DNA from: Planctomycetaceae bacterium
Lineage (GTDB): Bacteria > Planctomycetota > Planctomycetia > Pirellulales > Thermoguttaceae
DNA: 11,596 nt
NCBI GenBank assembly: GCA_003509805.1
Contig: DOMV01000424.1
Span: 12,382-23,977, forward strand
Direction of reading: 5' to 3'
The translations under genes and the position numbers were made by a program. Below, one piece after another: positions 1 through 6,828 of the stretch. Every line of letters begins with the position of its first letter. The first letter of the stretch is position 1. The notes under the pieces are model-generated. The model was given only the letters and a program-made list of their open reading frames with translations, was not told the DNA's origin and did not search any database.

Positions 1-60
1 GTTCCCGGCAGGGCGGTTTTCGACGGGGCTGTTTTCGGCAGGGCGGTTTTCAACGGGGCG
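1..60 (-). repeat. 30-bp tandem repeat in the dnaA linker
   Basis: The block CGGCAGGGCGGTTTT occurs at 6-20 and again at 36-50, a period of 30 bp or ten codons. In the dnaA frame it encodes a repeated KTALP motif. The array touches the window edge and may continue. A shorter ISPx four-residue repeat lies at about 136-178 in the same linker. Confidence 0.7.
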
Positions 61-470
61 TGTGAATGCGGGAGGCCGATCGTGGCGTGCATTTCAGCCT
101 TTTTGAGGAAAAGCGCGTCGTCCGGGCCGTGCAGGGGGATTCCCGGGGAGATTGTGGGCGAGATTTCCGGAGAGATTTTTGAGTGCCGGTCCGCTTCCCG
201 CGATAACGAAGCAGGGTCTCCCACGACGACCGGTACGGAACAGGGAACGCCGAAAACACACCGTGCCGCCGCATCGACGACCTGGCGAAAATTGACTCGA
301 ATCCAATCGGCAAGAAACTTGTCGGGAACGACGATCCGCGGCTGGGAGGTCGCCGCGTCGAGAACGACCCGGGTTCCGGAGCCGAACCAGAGTTCGAAGC
401 GGTCGGTACCGATACGATCCGCAATGGCCCGGAGAAGGGAACGCTCGATGTCCTTATCGTTCGGTATCAC
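1..470 (-). CDS. dnaA: Chromosomal replication initiator DnaA, N-terminal part (partial, runs off left edge)
   Basis: DnaA is the AAA+ protein that binds oriC and opens it for replication. Reading the minus strand from a GTG at 470-468 gives 156 codons with no stop before the window ends. Residues 5-75 resemble DnaA domain I (helicase/regulator-binding): ERSLLRAIADRIG, then FELWFGSGTR, then VVPDKFLADWIRVNFRQVVD. The rest is a Pro/Thr/Ser-rich linker typical of domain II, with ISPx repeats and a KTALP-type repeat. The AAA+ and DNA-binding domains lie beyond the edge, so ATPase motifs cannot be checked. The GTG start is favoured by an AAAGGA ribosome-binding site (476-481) five bases upstream. 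The family call rests on domain I alone. A different protein with a DnaA_N-like domain is possible but less likely. Confidence 0.8.
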   Translation of the reverse strand, partial: MIPNDKDIERSLLRAIADRIGTDRFELWFGSGTRVVLDAATSQPRIVVPDKFLADWIRVNFRQVVDAAARCVFGVPCSVPVVVGDPASLSREADRHSKISPEISPTISPGIPLHGPDDALFLKKAEMHATIGLPHSHAPLKTALPKTAPSKTALPG

Positions 471-666
471 GTCAATCCTTTCGATCGTTCGGAAACAGGT
501 GAAACAAACGGGAACGGAAAATACGGGTCGCCGATATGGGGCGCCGATTTCGTTCATGCCCGGAAACATCGTTACGCAAAACCGTTCCGGTCGCGCCGTT
601 CCCGCTTGATTACCTGAAGAAGATGGTTTATTAACACAAACCCGGGAATCACGCCGCCTACAAAAG

Positions 667-735
667 GTCCGGTGCGCCCTCGTTTGTCGTTTATCTGAAG
701 ATCCGTACCTGTTTTACCGGAAAACTCCGGTATTG
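667..735. repeat. Degenerate dispersed repeat, copy 1 of 2
   Basis: This segment matches 7801-7868 in the same orientation. Both share a 14-base identical core (GTCCGGTGCGCCCT), then GTTT, then ATCTGAAGA, with looser similarity through to a terminal GG/CC-ATT block. One indel is needed to align them. This copy is intergenic. The other lies inside the 5' end of queH. Confidence 0.5.
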
Positions 736-1014
736 TTATCGGTATGTCGTTCCATCAATTCCGATTGATCGCTCCTCCGACGAAACGGTTCCGTTTCCAC
801 CCTTTTCAGTAGCACGCATGTGCCGGAAACGGGCGTCGCTTCGTTCCAATGATTCCATGATTGTATTGATCGCGACGAGAAAGTCAAACTCCGATTTGGG
901 CCATCCGGTTTTTTTCTTCGATTTCGCGACGCAACCATCGAAAGAATCGAAGAATCGGACCGGTTTCCCCTTTTGGATAAAGTCGGAAAAAAAGCAAATC
1001 CCATCGCCGATCAT
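736..1014 (-). CDS. Doubtful small hypothetical protein (92 aa)
   Basis: I do not recognise this protein. It would run from ATG 1014 to TAA 736. The codons look somewhat coding-like, with many ending in C or G and readable segments such as KTGWPKSEFDFLVAINTIME around residues 35-54. No Shine-Dalgarno sequence precedes the ATG. The frame is also open upstream for another 46 codons, back to the TGA of the DUF1080 gene, and it is the same frame as that gene. It could therefore be a small gene, a decayed tail of a longer protein, or chance. An overlapping ORF in another minus frame (714-1004) looks less protein-like. Confidence 0.27.
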   Translation of the reverse strand: MIGDGICFFSDFIQKGKPVRFFDSFDGCVAKSKKKTGWPKSEFDFLVAINTIMESLERSDARFRHMRATEKGGNGTVSSEERSIGIDGTTYR

Positions 1015-1152
1015 TGGGGAGAACCTGTCGTTTTCCGAAACTTGGGCTGTCTTAACCCGTTTCAGGCAAACGAGAAACGCGGAGTGCGGGACGAATCCGG
1101 CCCATCTGCTTACGCGTTTCTTCTCACACCCCGCGCGGAAAACATTAGCGTC

Positions 1153-2313
1153 TCACTCGTATTTCACCCAGATATTCCGGTACTGGACTTTGTTGCTGTG
1201 CCCCTGGAGATAGACGCCGCGCGCCTCGTCGGTTTCTTTTTTGCGGCCCGGGGTTTCTTTCGGCAATTCGATGTTGTCGTGGATCACCACGCCGTTCTGC
1301 TTGACGGTCAACCGGGCATTTTCCGTTTTCGTGCCGTCCGCGCCGAATTTGGGCGGCGTGAAATCGATATCGTAGGTCTGCCATTGAAGCGGCGGGAAAC
1401 ACATGTTGACGGCCGGCTCGGCAATCGTGTAGAAGCCGCCGCATTCGTTGTTCTTCCCGTCGAGACCGAACGAGTCGAGTACTTGGCATTCATAGGCTTC
1501 GTCGATGTACACCCCGCTGTTCGACCGGCCTTGCCCCCGGGCTTTGGGCATGTAGGAAAGCATGAATTCGAGGTGCATCTTGTAGGCTTGGCCTTTTTCG
1601 AACGGTTTTGAAGCCGCTTCCGCCCAGAGCGTGTTGCCCCGGGAAGCACCGCGCCGCGATTGCGTTTCATCCATTTTCGCTCCCGGCAGGAATTGATCGA
1701 GATTGGAGCCGTCGAACACGACCAGTGCTCCTTCCGGGGCTTTTTCCCCGAGCGTCGGACTCGTGCGGCGAACCTTTTTGAAAACGACGGGCGGATCGAA
1801 ACCGTCCAGCGTGATCGACATTTCTATCATGCGCCGGCGGCCTTGTCCGTTTTCTTGTCCGTTGTCTCGCCGGGTGATCGCGACTTTGGCGTCGAGCGTT
1901 TTTTCACCGGGCTGAAAACCGGGCGGAAGTTCGCCGGTCGGCGTGAATCGCAGGATGTCGCTGAGCTCGGATTCCGTGGCCCCGTCGCCGCGTTTCCAGT
2001 CCTTGCCGGACACGGATTCCGCGGTCCCGGAAAATTTCGCGTCGCCGCGTGTCCAACCTTCGCCGGGAAGACCGCCCGGGTAAGCGACGCAGCGGAATTT
2101 GCCGTCGCCCTCGGCAACGACCTGGAGCCCAAACACGCAGTCGCCCTCCTTGTAGAGGTATTCGCCCTGGATACCAAAATCCTTCCGCAACGATTCATCC
2201 GAAAACACCTCGCGCAGCGACGTGTACTCCTCGGGTTTCTCGGCCATAAGCGGCGAAGCGATCAAAAACACGACCAAACACAACCACGCGGGAGAAAAGG
2301 AAAGCTGTTTCAT
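1153..2313 (-). CDS. Secreted DUF1080 (3-keto-disaccharide hydrolase-type) protein
   Basis: A 386-residue exported protein. Residues 1-24 form a signal peptide: a KQ start, a hydrophobic stretch LCLVVFLIASPL, and a likely cut near MAEK. The C-terminal half (about 194-386) is a DUF1080/PF06439 concanavalin-like beta-sandwich domain. It opens with ALVVFDGSNLDQF, then NSGVYI (265-270), YECQVLDSFG (274-283), GGFYTIAEP (292-300), the WQTYDIDF strand (311-318), and ends with GVYLQGHSNKVQYRNIWVK. The 25-190 region is a less conserved N-terminal domain seen before DUF1080 in planctomycete proteins. Members of the family cleave 3-keto-glycosides or bind sugars, but the substrate cannot be read here. 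The start at 2313 was chosen for the signal peptide. An in-frame start at 2460 would bury it, and no good ribosome-binding site is visible. It lies 88 bases downstream of a membrane-protein gene on the same strand, a possible operon. Confidence 0.87.
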   Translation of the reverse strand: MKQLSFSPAWLCLVVFLIASPLMAEKPEEYTSLREVFSDESLRKDFGIQGEYLYKEGDCVFGLQVVAEGDGKFRCVAYPGGLPGEGWTRGDAKFSGTAESVSGKDWKRGDGATESELSDILRFTPTGELPPGFQPGEKTLDAKVAITRRDNGQENGQGRRRMIEMSITLDGFDPPVVFKKVRRTSPTLGEKAPEGALVVFDGSNLDQFLPGAKMDETQSRRGASRGNTLWAEAASKPFEKGQAYKMHLEFMLSYMPKARGQGRSNSGVYIDEAYECQVLDSFGLDGKNNECGGFYTIAEPAVNMCFPPLQWQTYDIDFTPPKFGADGTKTENARLTVKQNGVVIHDNIELPKETPGRKKETDEARGVYLQGHSNKVQYRNIWVKYE

Positions 2314-2401
2314 GAAAATAATGGGGGGGTTGGAGAAAAAAGGAAAACGAACGGAAATCGCATTCGTGCGATCACCGGTAAACGTGTCCGACAAATGTAT
2401 T

Positions 2402-2905
2402 TTACGGCGGAAATTCGGTATTGTGGCAATGCTCGCGCCGGATCCGGGCAAGTTTCTCACGAACGGCGAACGTTGCCGCCCGGAAACTCAGGATGGGAAA
2501 AAAAACAAACGAGGTTATGGGACATGCACAAAGGACGGTCGCGACCAACCGCTTGAGGAAATTGTACTTGAGCGCCCCGGTCAGTGTCCATGCTCCCAGG
2601 CACAAAAGGCCCGTCGCGAGGAAATACAACACGTAGGGAACGAACGCATCCAACCGGCCTTCCCAAAAAAAAGCGTGCCAGTTCCCCCCGGAAAGGAGAA
2701 ACGCCGCGATCAACAGCAACCAGGCCGATGCGAAAAGGCCCAACGCGACCCGGTTTGCCCGCATCACCGTTTCGGGATCAATCGCACTCTCTTCTTCCGT
2801 TTCGTCGTTTTCATGAAGCGGAGGCGGAGCGAACGGATTGCCGTCTTCCGTGTCGGTCCATTTCCCGTTTAACTTCTCGTTCGACTCGTCGGTCCACGCA
2901 GGCAT
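2402..2905 (-). CDS. Small membrane protein of unknown function (three predicted helices)
   Basis: I do not recognise a family. The 167-residue product has an acidic, proline-containing, soluble N-terminus (residues 1-48, including NPFAPPPLHENDETEEES). Three hydrophobic segments follow at about 53-72, 88-110 and 119-141, then a basic tail (VREKLARIRREHC). The NPFAPP-type soluble segment before membrane helices is common in planctomycete membrane proteins. The start at 2905 excludes 45 upstream in-frame codons that look non-coding. A TATAAT six bases before this ATG suggests a leaderless transcript. The DUF1080 gene follows 88 bases downstream on the same strand. Confidence 0.68.
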   Translation of the reverse strand: MPAWTDESNEKLNGKWTDTEDGNPFAPPPLHENDETEEESAIDPETVMRANRVALGLFASAWLLLIAAFLLSGGNWHAFFWEGRLDAFVPYVLYFLATGLLCLGAWTLTGALKYNFLKRLVATVLCACPITSFVFFPILSFRAATFAVREKLARIRREHCHNTEFPP

Positions 2906-2911
2906 ACCCCC

Positions 2912-2917
2912 ATTATA
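2912..2917 (-). promoter_or_regulatory. Candidate -10 box of a leaderless promoter
   Basis: On the minus strand, a perfect TATAAT is followed by GGGGGT and then the ATG of the membrane protein. A start point seven bases after the box would fall on the A of ATG (2905). A good -35 at 17 bases is not evident; a TTGTTT lies at 20 bases. The downstream G-run could also act as a very close ribosome-binding site. Confidence 0.35.
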
Positions 2918-3153
2918 GATACGTCGGATAAAAAACGAAACAAGGGCGCGTAAACAGTCCGAGAAAATCCGAAACGTAACGTATGGAAGCCGGGAGCGTA
3001 ATAACATGAAGCGACCGGGATTTACGCAACATTCTCTCACTGTGCCGTTCTCCCATTACTGCGCTACGCTTCGCTCCGGGCGTGCATTTTGCCTGAATTT
3101 TCAATCGAACGTTGTCACACCCTCACACAAAGCATCCAAACACGATTGAAATG

Positions 3154-4311
3154 TCACGAAGCCGGTTTTCGATGCTCCGCCAACACGCGTTCGAACAGTT
3201 CGACATAGTGCCCGGCCTGCACGTCGCAGGTGAATCGGTTGCGAACATCCTTCCGGGCCGCCCCGGCGAGCGAGCGGCGCAGGTCCGCATCCCCGATCAA
3301 TCGTTTCAGGGAAGCGGCCAGGGCTTGCGGATCCCCGGGCGGAACGAGCAGGCCGGTCGTTTCGGGGACGATCTGTTCGGGAACACCTCCGACCGCCGTC
3401 GCCACGACCGGCACACCGGCGGACATCGCTTCAAGATTGACGCAGGGAAATCCTTCCGTCCGCGACGATTGCGCGAAAATGTCGAAGCCCGGTAAAAGCC
3501 GGTCGAGCTCCGGTGTGAAGCCCGGCATGAGAAATCGCGTTTGAATTCCGTGTGCATCGATTCGCCGTTGCAGGTTTTCCCGCGACGCGCCTTCCCCGAA
3601 CAGGACGACGGCGGCCCGGGGGCATTCGACGGCAATCCGGGCAAAGGCGTCGATCAGCACGTCGTACCCTTTTTCCGGGCTCAATCGGCCGGCCGCCCCG
3701 ATCAGGATCGTCGGAAGGTTCGACAATCCGTCGAAGAGCGATTCCAACGCCTGCCGCCGGGTCGGATCACTCCCGTTTTCAAACCGGACCGGATCGATTG
3801 CGTTGTGAATGACGTGAACCCGGTTTCGCGGCGTTCCCGAGCGGACGATTTTCTCGGCCTGTCCCTGCGAGACCGCGACGACGGCGTCCATCCGGCGGTG
3901 CATCCATTGATCGAACCGTTCGTAGAGCGATGTCCGGAAATCCTGCCAGGTCCAGCCGTGGGAAACACCGATGATCGGGATGCCGACCCGTCTCGCGGCG
4001 AACCAACCGAGGGCGCGTGATTTATGGCCGTGGGCGCAAACAAGGTCGATTCGTCGTTCTTTTATCATGCGCGTCAATTCCCGGGCGGCGGCGATCAGGT
4101 GCGGCATGTCGCGGACCAAACGGACGCCGTTCAATCCGCGTTTGGCGATTTCGGCCAAAAACGGTTCGCAGCCGCCGTTTTCGTCGAACGTCGCGATTGT
4201 ACTTTCGATGGGAAACGGGGAAACCGACCGGGTGCGGACGATATCGAGAATCACGCGTTCCGGCCCCCCGAAAAACGGCGATGCGGTCAAATGCAGGACA
4301 TGGATCATCAT
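3154..4311 (-). CDS. GT4-family glycosyltransferase (GT-B fold)
   Basis: A 385-residue cytoplasmic or membrane-associated transferase that would move a sugar from a nucleotide donor to an acceptor such as a lipid or polysaccharide. The N-terminal acceptor domain begins MMIHVLHLTASPFFGGPERV, with the FGGPERV loop typical of GT4 enzymes. AHGHKSR (93-99) and GVSHGWTW (115-122) follow, and VIHNAIDP (167-174) marks the interdomain region. The C-terminal donor domain has GAAGRLSPEKGYD (205-217), in which R209 and K214 are the usual diphosphate-binding pair. The EX7E motif is E286 to E294, followed by AMSAGVPVVATAVGG. Length fits the family. The ATG at 4311 is preferred because homology starts there; 18 upstream codons look non-coding. 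Donor and acceptor cannot be inferred. No other cell-envelope genes flank it. Its 5' side faces a repeat-rich spacer shared with metY. Confidence 0.88.
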   Translation of the reverse strand: MMIHVLHLTASPFFGGPERVILDIVRTRSVSPFPIESTIATFDENGGCEPFLAEIAKRGLNGVRLVRDMPHLIAAARELTRMIKERRIDLVCAHGHKSRALGWFAARRVGIPIIGVSHGWTWQDFRTSLYERFDQWMHRRMDAVVAVSQGQAEKIVRSGTPRNRVHVIHNAIDPVRFENGSDPTRRQALESLFDGLSNLPTILIGAAGRLSPEKGYDVLIDAFARIAVECPRAAVVLFGEGASRENLQRRIDAHGIQTRFLMPGFTPELDRLLPGFDIFAQSSRTEGFPCVNLEAMSAGVPVVATAVGGVPEQIVPETTGLLVPPGDPQALAASLKRLIGDADLRRSLAGAARKDVRNRFTCDVQAGHYVELFERVLAEHRKPAS

Positions 4312-4327
4312 CTTTTTAACGCAAATG

Positions 4328-4490
4328 TTATACCGTAAACGGCTTGAAACCGTTCCCGCGCACAATCCCTCGCATAACCGCCTGCCGCTCGAACGCTCCG
4401 TTTAGGTCATTATATGAACCGAAGTTATGGGCGAGTGAGTGCGGCAGGCGGACTTGACCAAACGTTCGTTTTCATCGCGTTTCCGGTATA
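4328..4490 (+). repeat. Dispersed repeat module R1, copy A, with a large stem-loop
   Basis: This segment matches 7959-8109 in direct orientation over nearly its whole length, with long identical runs such as GAGTGAGTGCGGCAGGC and TTCGTTTTCATCGCGTTTCC. Copy A carries about a dozen extra bases near 4364-4380. It contains an AACGG/CCGTT hairpin at its left end. It also has a perfect 11-bp inverted repeat, CCGCCTGCCGC (4378-4388) with GCGGCAGGCGG (4441-4451), enclosing 52 bases. Confidence 0.8.
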
Positions 4491-4525
4491 CATGAGGGAT
4501 AATACATGTCGTACCATGAAAAACG

Positions 4526-4567
4526 GCTTCTTGCAACTTGCTTCTTGCAGATTGCTTCTTGCCACGC
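4526..4567 (+). repeat. 14-bp tandem repeat, three units
   Basis: The units start at 4526, 4540 and 4554, each beginning GCTTCTTGC. Each carries a TTGCAx or TTGCCA hexamer resembling a -35 box. Only the third is 17 bases from the TATAAT downstream. Confidence 0.75.
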
Positions 4568-4587
4568 CGGCGGTCGTCGGGTATAAT
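4559..4587 (+). promoter_or_regulatory. Sigma70-like promoter, probably for metY
   Basis: TTGCCA (4559-4564), a 17-base spacer and a perfect TATAAT (4582-4587) form a near-consensus promoter pointing at metY. Transcription would start near 4594, leaving a 5' leader of about 250 bases. The -10 box lies within the left arm of a 10-bp inverted repeat (4579-4588 with 4597-4606). Confidence 0.55.
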
Positions 4588-4618
4588 GGACTCCCGCATT
4601 ATACCCGCGCATTATACC
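4579..4618. promoter_or_regulatory. Inverted repeat overlapping the metY -10 box (possible operator)
   Basis: GGGTATAATG (4579-4588) pairs perfectly with CATTATACCC (4597-4606) across eight bases. A further CATTATACC follows at 4610-4618. On the minus strand, these right-hand copies read TATAAT and could form part of a divergent promoter. The symmetry at the start site suits a repressor site, but it could simply reflect two facing -10 boxes. Confidence 0.4.
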
Positions 4619-4717
4619 GAAGGCTGTTGCAATTTCCCAAAGCCGACTCCCGAAGCCGACTTTCAAGGAGCCCGCCCTCGAAAAACAACACCGCACGGAG
4701 GGTCAAGGGGCGGTTAA
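4611..4717 (+). repeat. Dispersed repeat module R2, copy A
   Basis: This segment matches the reverse complement of 8110-8205. Shared blocks include GGCTGTTG-AATTTCCC, AGCCGACTTTCAAGG, and CCCGCCCTCGAAAAACAACA. Copy A has an extra 13-bp unit (4636-4648 and 4649-4661). A weaker third relative lies at 6205-6255. Confidence 0.75.
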
Positions 4718-4845
4718 AACGGAAAACGGGGCCGGCTTCGGTCAAAAGCCCGGAACGGAGGCGGGTTTGTGCGTTCCTTCGTTCGATTCATACAAACCGG
4801 GATCGCAACAACGTTCGGTTCGCCATCAACTTTTTCCCCGATCTC

Positions 4846-6132
4846 ATGCAAAACCAACATTTCGATACCCAAGCCGTTCATGCCGGTTTCCGTTGCGACC
4901 CGGGCACGGGCTCGGTCGCGGTCCCGATTCATCAGACATCCGCTTACCTGTACAAAAGTTCCGAATATGCGGCGCGGATTTTCGAACTGAAGGAACTCGG
5001 GTGGATTTATACCCGGCTCCAGAATCCGACGCTGGACGTGTTCGAGCAGCGCATGGCCGCCCTCGAAGGGGGGATCGCCGGCGTCGCGACCGCGAGCGGC
5101 CAACAGGCGGAATTCATCGCCCTGTTCAATCTCGCCCGTTGCGGCGATCATATCATTTCCTCCGGATCGCTTTACGGCGGAACCGTCTCCCTGTTGAAAA
5201 ACACCTTCAAACGCATGGGGGTCGACGTCACGTTCGTCGATATGACCAATCCGGAATCGATGCGAAAGGCGTTCAAGCCGAACACGAAAGCGGTTTATTT
5301 CGAGGCACTTGCGAACCCGAAGAACGAGGTGCTCGAATACGCCGAAATCGCCCGGATCGGGCACGAATACGGCGTTCCCGTGATTTGCGACAACACGGCC
5401 CTCACGCCCGCCCTGTTCAAACCGTTCGAACACGGCGTCGACATCGTGCTCGCCAGCGCGACCAAGATGCTCGGCGGACACGGGACCTCGATGGGCGGCA
5501 TCGTCGTCGACAGCGGCCGGTTCGATTGGGGGGCCGAACCGAAGAAATGGCCGCAATTCACCGAGCCGGACGATTATTATCACGGCATGAATTTCCACGC
5601 GGCCTTCGGCAACCTGTGCTATGCGTTCATGCTCCGGACCCACTGGTTGCGGGATTTCGGCGGCTGCATGAGTCCGTTCAACGCATCCCTGATTCTCCAG
5701 GGGCTCGAAACCTTGCATTTGCGTGCGTCCCGGTGTGCGCAAGCGGCGCAAACGGTTGCGGAATTTCTCGCCGGCCATCCGAAAGTTTCCTGGGTCAACT
5801 ATCCGGGCCTGCCCTCCCATCCGGGACACGCACTCGCCCAAAAGTACCTGCCCAAAGGTTGCGGCGCGATTCTCGGTTTCGGGATCAAGGGCGGCAAAGC
5901 GGCGGGCCAGAAATTCATCGAATCGGTCGAACTCGCCCTCCACGTCGCCAATATCGGCGATGCGCGGACGCTCGTGATCCATCCCGCGACGACGACGCAC
6001 AGCCAGCTTAACGCGATGGAACTCAGGGCCGCCGGTGTCCCGGAAGATTATATCCGCGTGAGCATCGGTCTCGAAGCCCCGGAAGACGTCATTGCCGATC
6101 TGGATCAGGCGCTCGGCAAGGCGGCGGACTGA
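4846..6132 (+). CDS. metY: O-acetylhomoserine sulfhydrylase (homocysteine synthase), PLP-dependent
   Basis: The enzyme makes homocysteine and acetate from O-acetylhomoserine and sulfide in methionine synthesis, in the cytoplasm. The 428-residue product has the Cys/Met-metabolism PLP fold and the usual MetY length. The start is FDTQAVHAG. YTRLQNPT (55-62) holds the Y and R that contact the phosphate of the neighbouring subunit's PLP. SGQQAE (84-89) and CDNT (181-184, D182 binding the pyridine nitrogen) follow. The PLP lysine is K207 in SATKMLGGHGTSMGG. HPATTTHSQ (379-387) and IRVSIGLE (403-410) bind substrate carboxylate. The long WGAEPKKWPQF insertion separates it from cystathionine gamma-synthase. 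ATG 4846 is chosen because homology begins there; the open frame upstream is repeat DNA. No strong ribosome-binding site is seen. No metX lies next to it. Confidence 0.93.
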   Translation: MQNQHFDTQAVHAGFRCDPGTGSVAVPIHQTSAYLYKSSEYAARIFELKELGWIYTRLQNPTLDVFEQRMAALEGGIAGVATASGQQAEFIALFNLARCGDHIISSGSLYGGTVSLLKNTFKRMGVDVTFVDMTNPESMRKAFKPNTKAVYFEALANPKNEVLEYAEIARIGHEYGVPVICDNTALTPALFKPFEHGVDIVLASATKMLGGHGTSMGGIVVDSGRFDWGAEPKKWPQFTEPDDYYHGMNFHAAFGNLCYAFMLRTHWLRDFGGCMSPFNASLILQGLETLHLRASRCAQAAQTVAEFLAGHPKVSWVNYPGLPSHPGHALAQKYLPKGCGAILGFGIKGGKAAGQKFIESVELALHVANIGDARTLVIHPATTTHSQLNAMELRAAGVPEDYIRVSIGLEAPEDVIADLDQALGKAAD

Positions 6133-6204
6133 ACGGGCCGCAACCGGTCCACAATCAGGCTGTAACCGGTCAGGTTTTCCGTTCGCTCCACCCTTGGTCT
6201 GCGG

Positions 6205-6255
6205 AAACGCAGGTTGCCTGAATGCCGGCGCCGGAAAATTTCAACCGCTTCCGGT
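6205..6255 (+). repeat. Degenerate partial relative of repeat module R2
   Basis: Between the convergent ends of metY and the DUF2617 gene, a stretch reading roughly GCCTGAA-GCCGGC-CCGGAAAATTTCAACCGC resembles 8152-8200 in the same orientation, with substitutions throughout. Reading both in frame gives similar peptides (GAGKFQPLPVY and GCGKFQQPPVY). It includes the perfect 10-bp palindrome CCGGCGCCGG at 6225-6234. Confidence 0.4.
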
Positions 6256-6291
6256 GTACCACGCCTGCTCGCACACGTGCCGCGTCTACGC

Positions 6292-6828
6292 TTACCGCAA
6301 GGCGATGAGCGATTCGGTCCTGACGAACGCCAGGTCGTCGGGAAACGTGTGGACGGCCTGGACGAACAACCGCCCGGCACGCGATTCCAGCCGGACATAG
6401 CTGACCGCTCCCAAGGCGATTCGCCCGTTTTGCCCGAAACGATGAACGAGTCCCTCCCGTCCCTCCTCCCGGGAAAACTCCTTGTCCAACAGGAACAGCG
6501 TTTCCGGCTCGACCGATTCGAAGCGGAAAGACGTCCGGTAAACAAGGGATGTGTCGATCGTCGCCGACTGTTCGTGGACGCCGTGTACCGGGTCGCGAAA
6601 AAGCGGCGCGCAGGGCAATTCATGGTGAACCGAGGACACGATCTCCGTCAACGTGCGCCGTCCGTCGGTCCAGACGAGGACGTGCCCCACGTTGGTGATC
6701 GCGACCGAAACCTCGTATCGATTGCGGACAAGCGACCGTTCCGCGACCACGCCGAAGAATTCCGGGTGTACGGGACGGGAATAAAGGGTAAAAACCGGTT
6801 CGAGAATTTTGGGGCGTATCGCAAGCAT
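6292..6828 (-). CDS. DUF2617 family protein
   Basis: A 178-residue protein of unknown biochemical role. It begins MLAIRPKILEPVFTLYSRPVHPE, continues with YEVSVAITNVGHVLVW (38-53) and LTEIVSSVHHELP (60-72), and ends with GRIALGAVSYVRLESR (135-150) then VQAVHTFPDDLAFVRTESL (156-174). This order of motifs matches DUF2617 proteins as I recall them from planctomycetes and actinobacteria. No signal peptide, membrane helix or catalytic motif is evident. The start at ATG 6828 is chosen because family similarity begins there. The frame stays open upstream to a TTG at 7023, but that part contains a 15-bp tandem repeat giving YRTY repeats and is probably untranslated. It converges with metY, the two stops about 160 bases apart. 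Confidence 0.75.
   Translation of the reverse strand: MLAIRPKILEPVFTLYSRPVHPEFFGVVAERSLVRNRYEVSVAITNVGHVLVWTDGRRTLTEIVSSVHHELPCAPLFRDPVHGVHEQSATIDTSLVYRTSFRFESVEPETLFLLDKEFSREEGREGLVHRFGQNGRIALGAVSYVRLESRAGRLFVQAVHTFPDDLAFVRTESLIALR

Larger units (their letters stand above)
471..1152. other. Long spacer between dnaA and the DUF1080 gene, mostly without a clear gene
   Basis: About 680 bases separate the dnaA start from the DUF1080 stop. The half next to dnaA (471-735) holds the dnaA ribosome-binding site and a degenerate repeat at 667-735. No cluster of TTATCCACA-like DnaA boxes is visible: the nearest match, TTATTAACA at about 629-637, differs at two of nine positions. The other half contains one doubtful small minus-strand ORF (736-1014). 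No tRNA or hairpin terminator was recognised. Confidence 0.5.
4312..4845. other. Repeat-rich divergent spacer between the glycosyltransferase gene and metY
   Basis: About 530 bases contain, in order: repeat module R1 (4328-4490) with an internal stem-loop, a threefold 14-bp tandem repeat (4526-4567), a strong sigma70-like promoter with an inverted repeat (4559-4606), repeat module R2 (4611-4717), and a featureless leader to the metY start. The frame is open in phase with metY from 4414 onward, but this segment is repeat DNA and is not thought to be translated. Confidence 0.6.

Noticed and set aside
82..609. Plus-strand ORF (175 aa) at the left end
   Set aside because: It is antisense to the dnaA domain I frame, which has a good ribosome-binding site and recognisable motifs. 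The plus-strand product is Arg/Ser/Thr-rich low-quality sequence.
471..735. Possible oriC next to dnaA
   Set aside because: Only one poor DnaA-box-like sequence is seen (TTATTAACA, about 629-637), with no AT-rich unwinding region or box cluster.
1660..2556. Plus-strand ORF (298 aa) opposite the DUF1080 gene
   Set aside because: Antisense to a gene with a signal peptide and DUF1080 motifs. The translation is Arg-rich with no motif.
4414..4845. N-terminal extension of metY by 144 codons
   Set aside because: The extension is made of repeat modules R1 and R2 plus the promoter, and MetY similarity starts at the ATG at 4846 with the usual FDTQAVHAG.
4714..6000. Long minus-strand ORF (428 aa) opposite metY
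   Set aside because: It is antisense to a clear MetY protein with all PLP motifs. Its own translation is compositionally skewed and shows no family motif.
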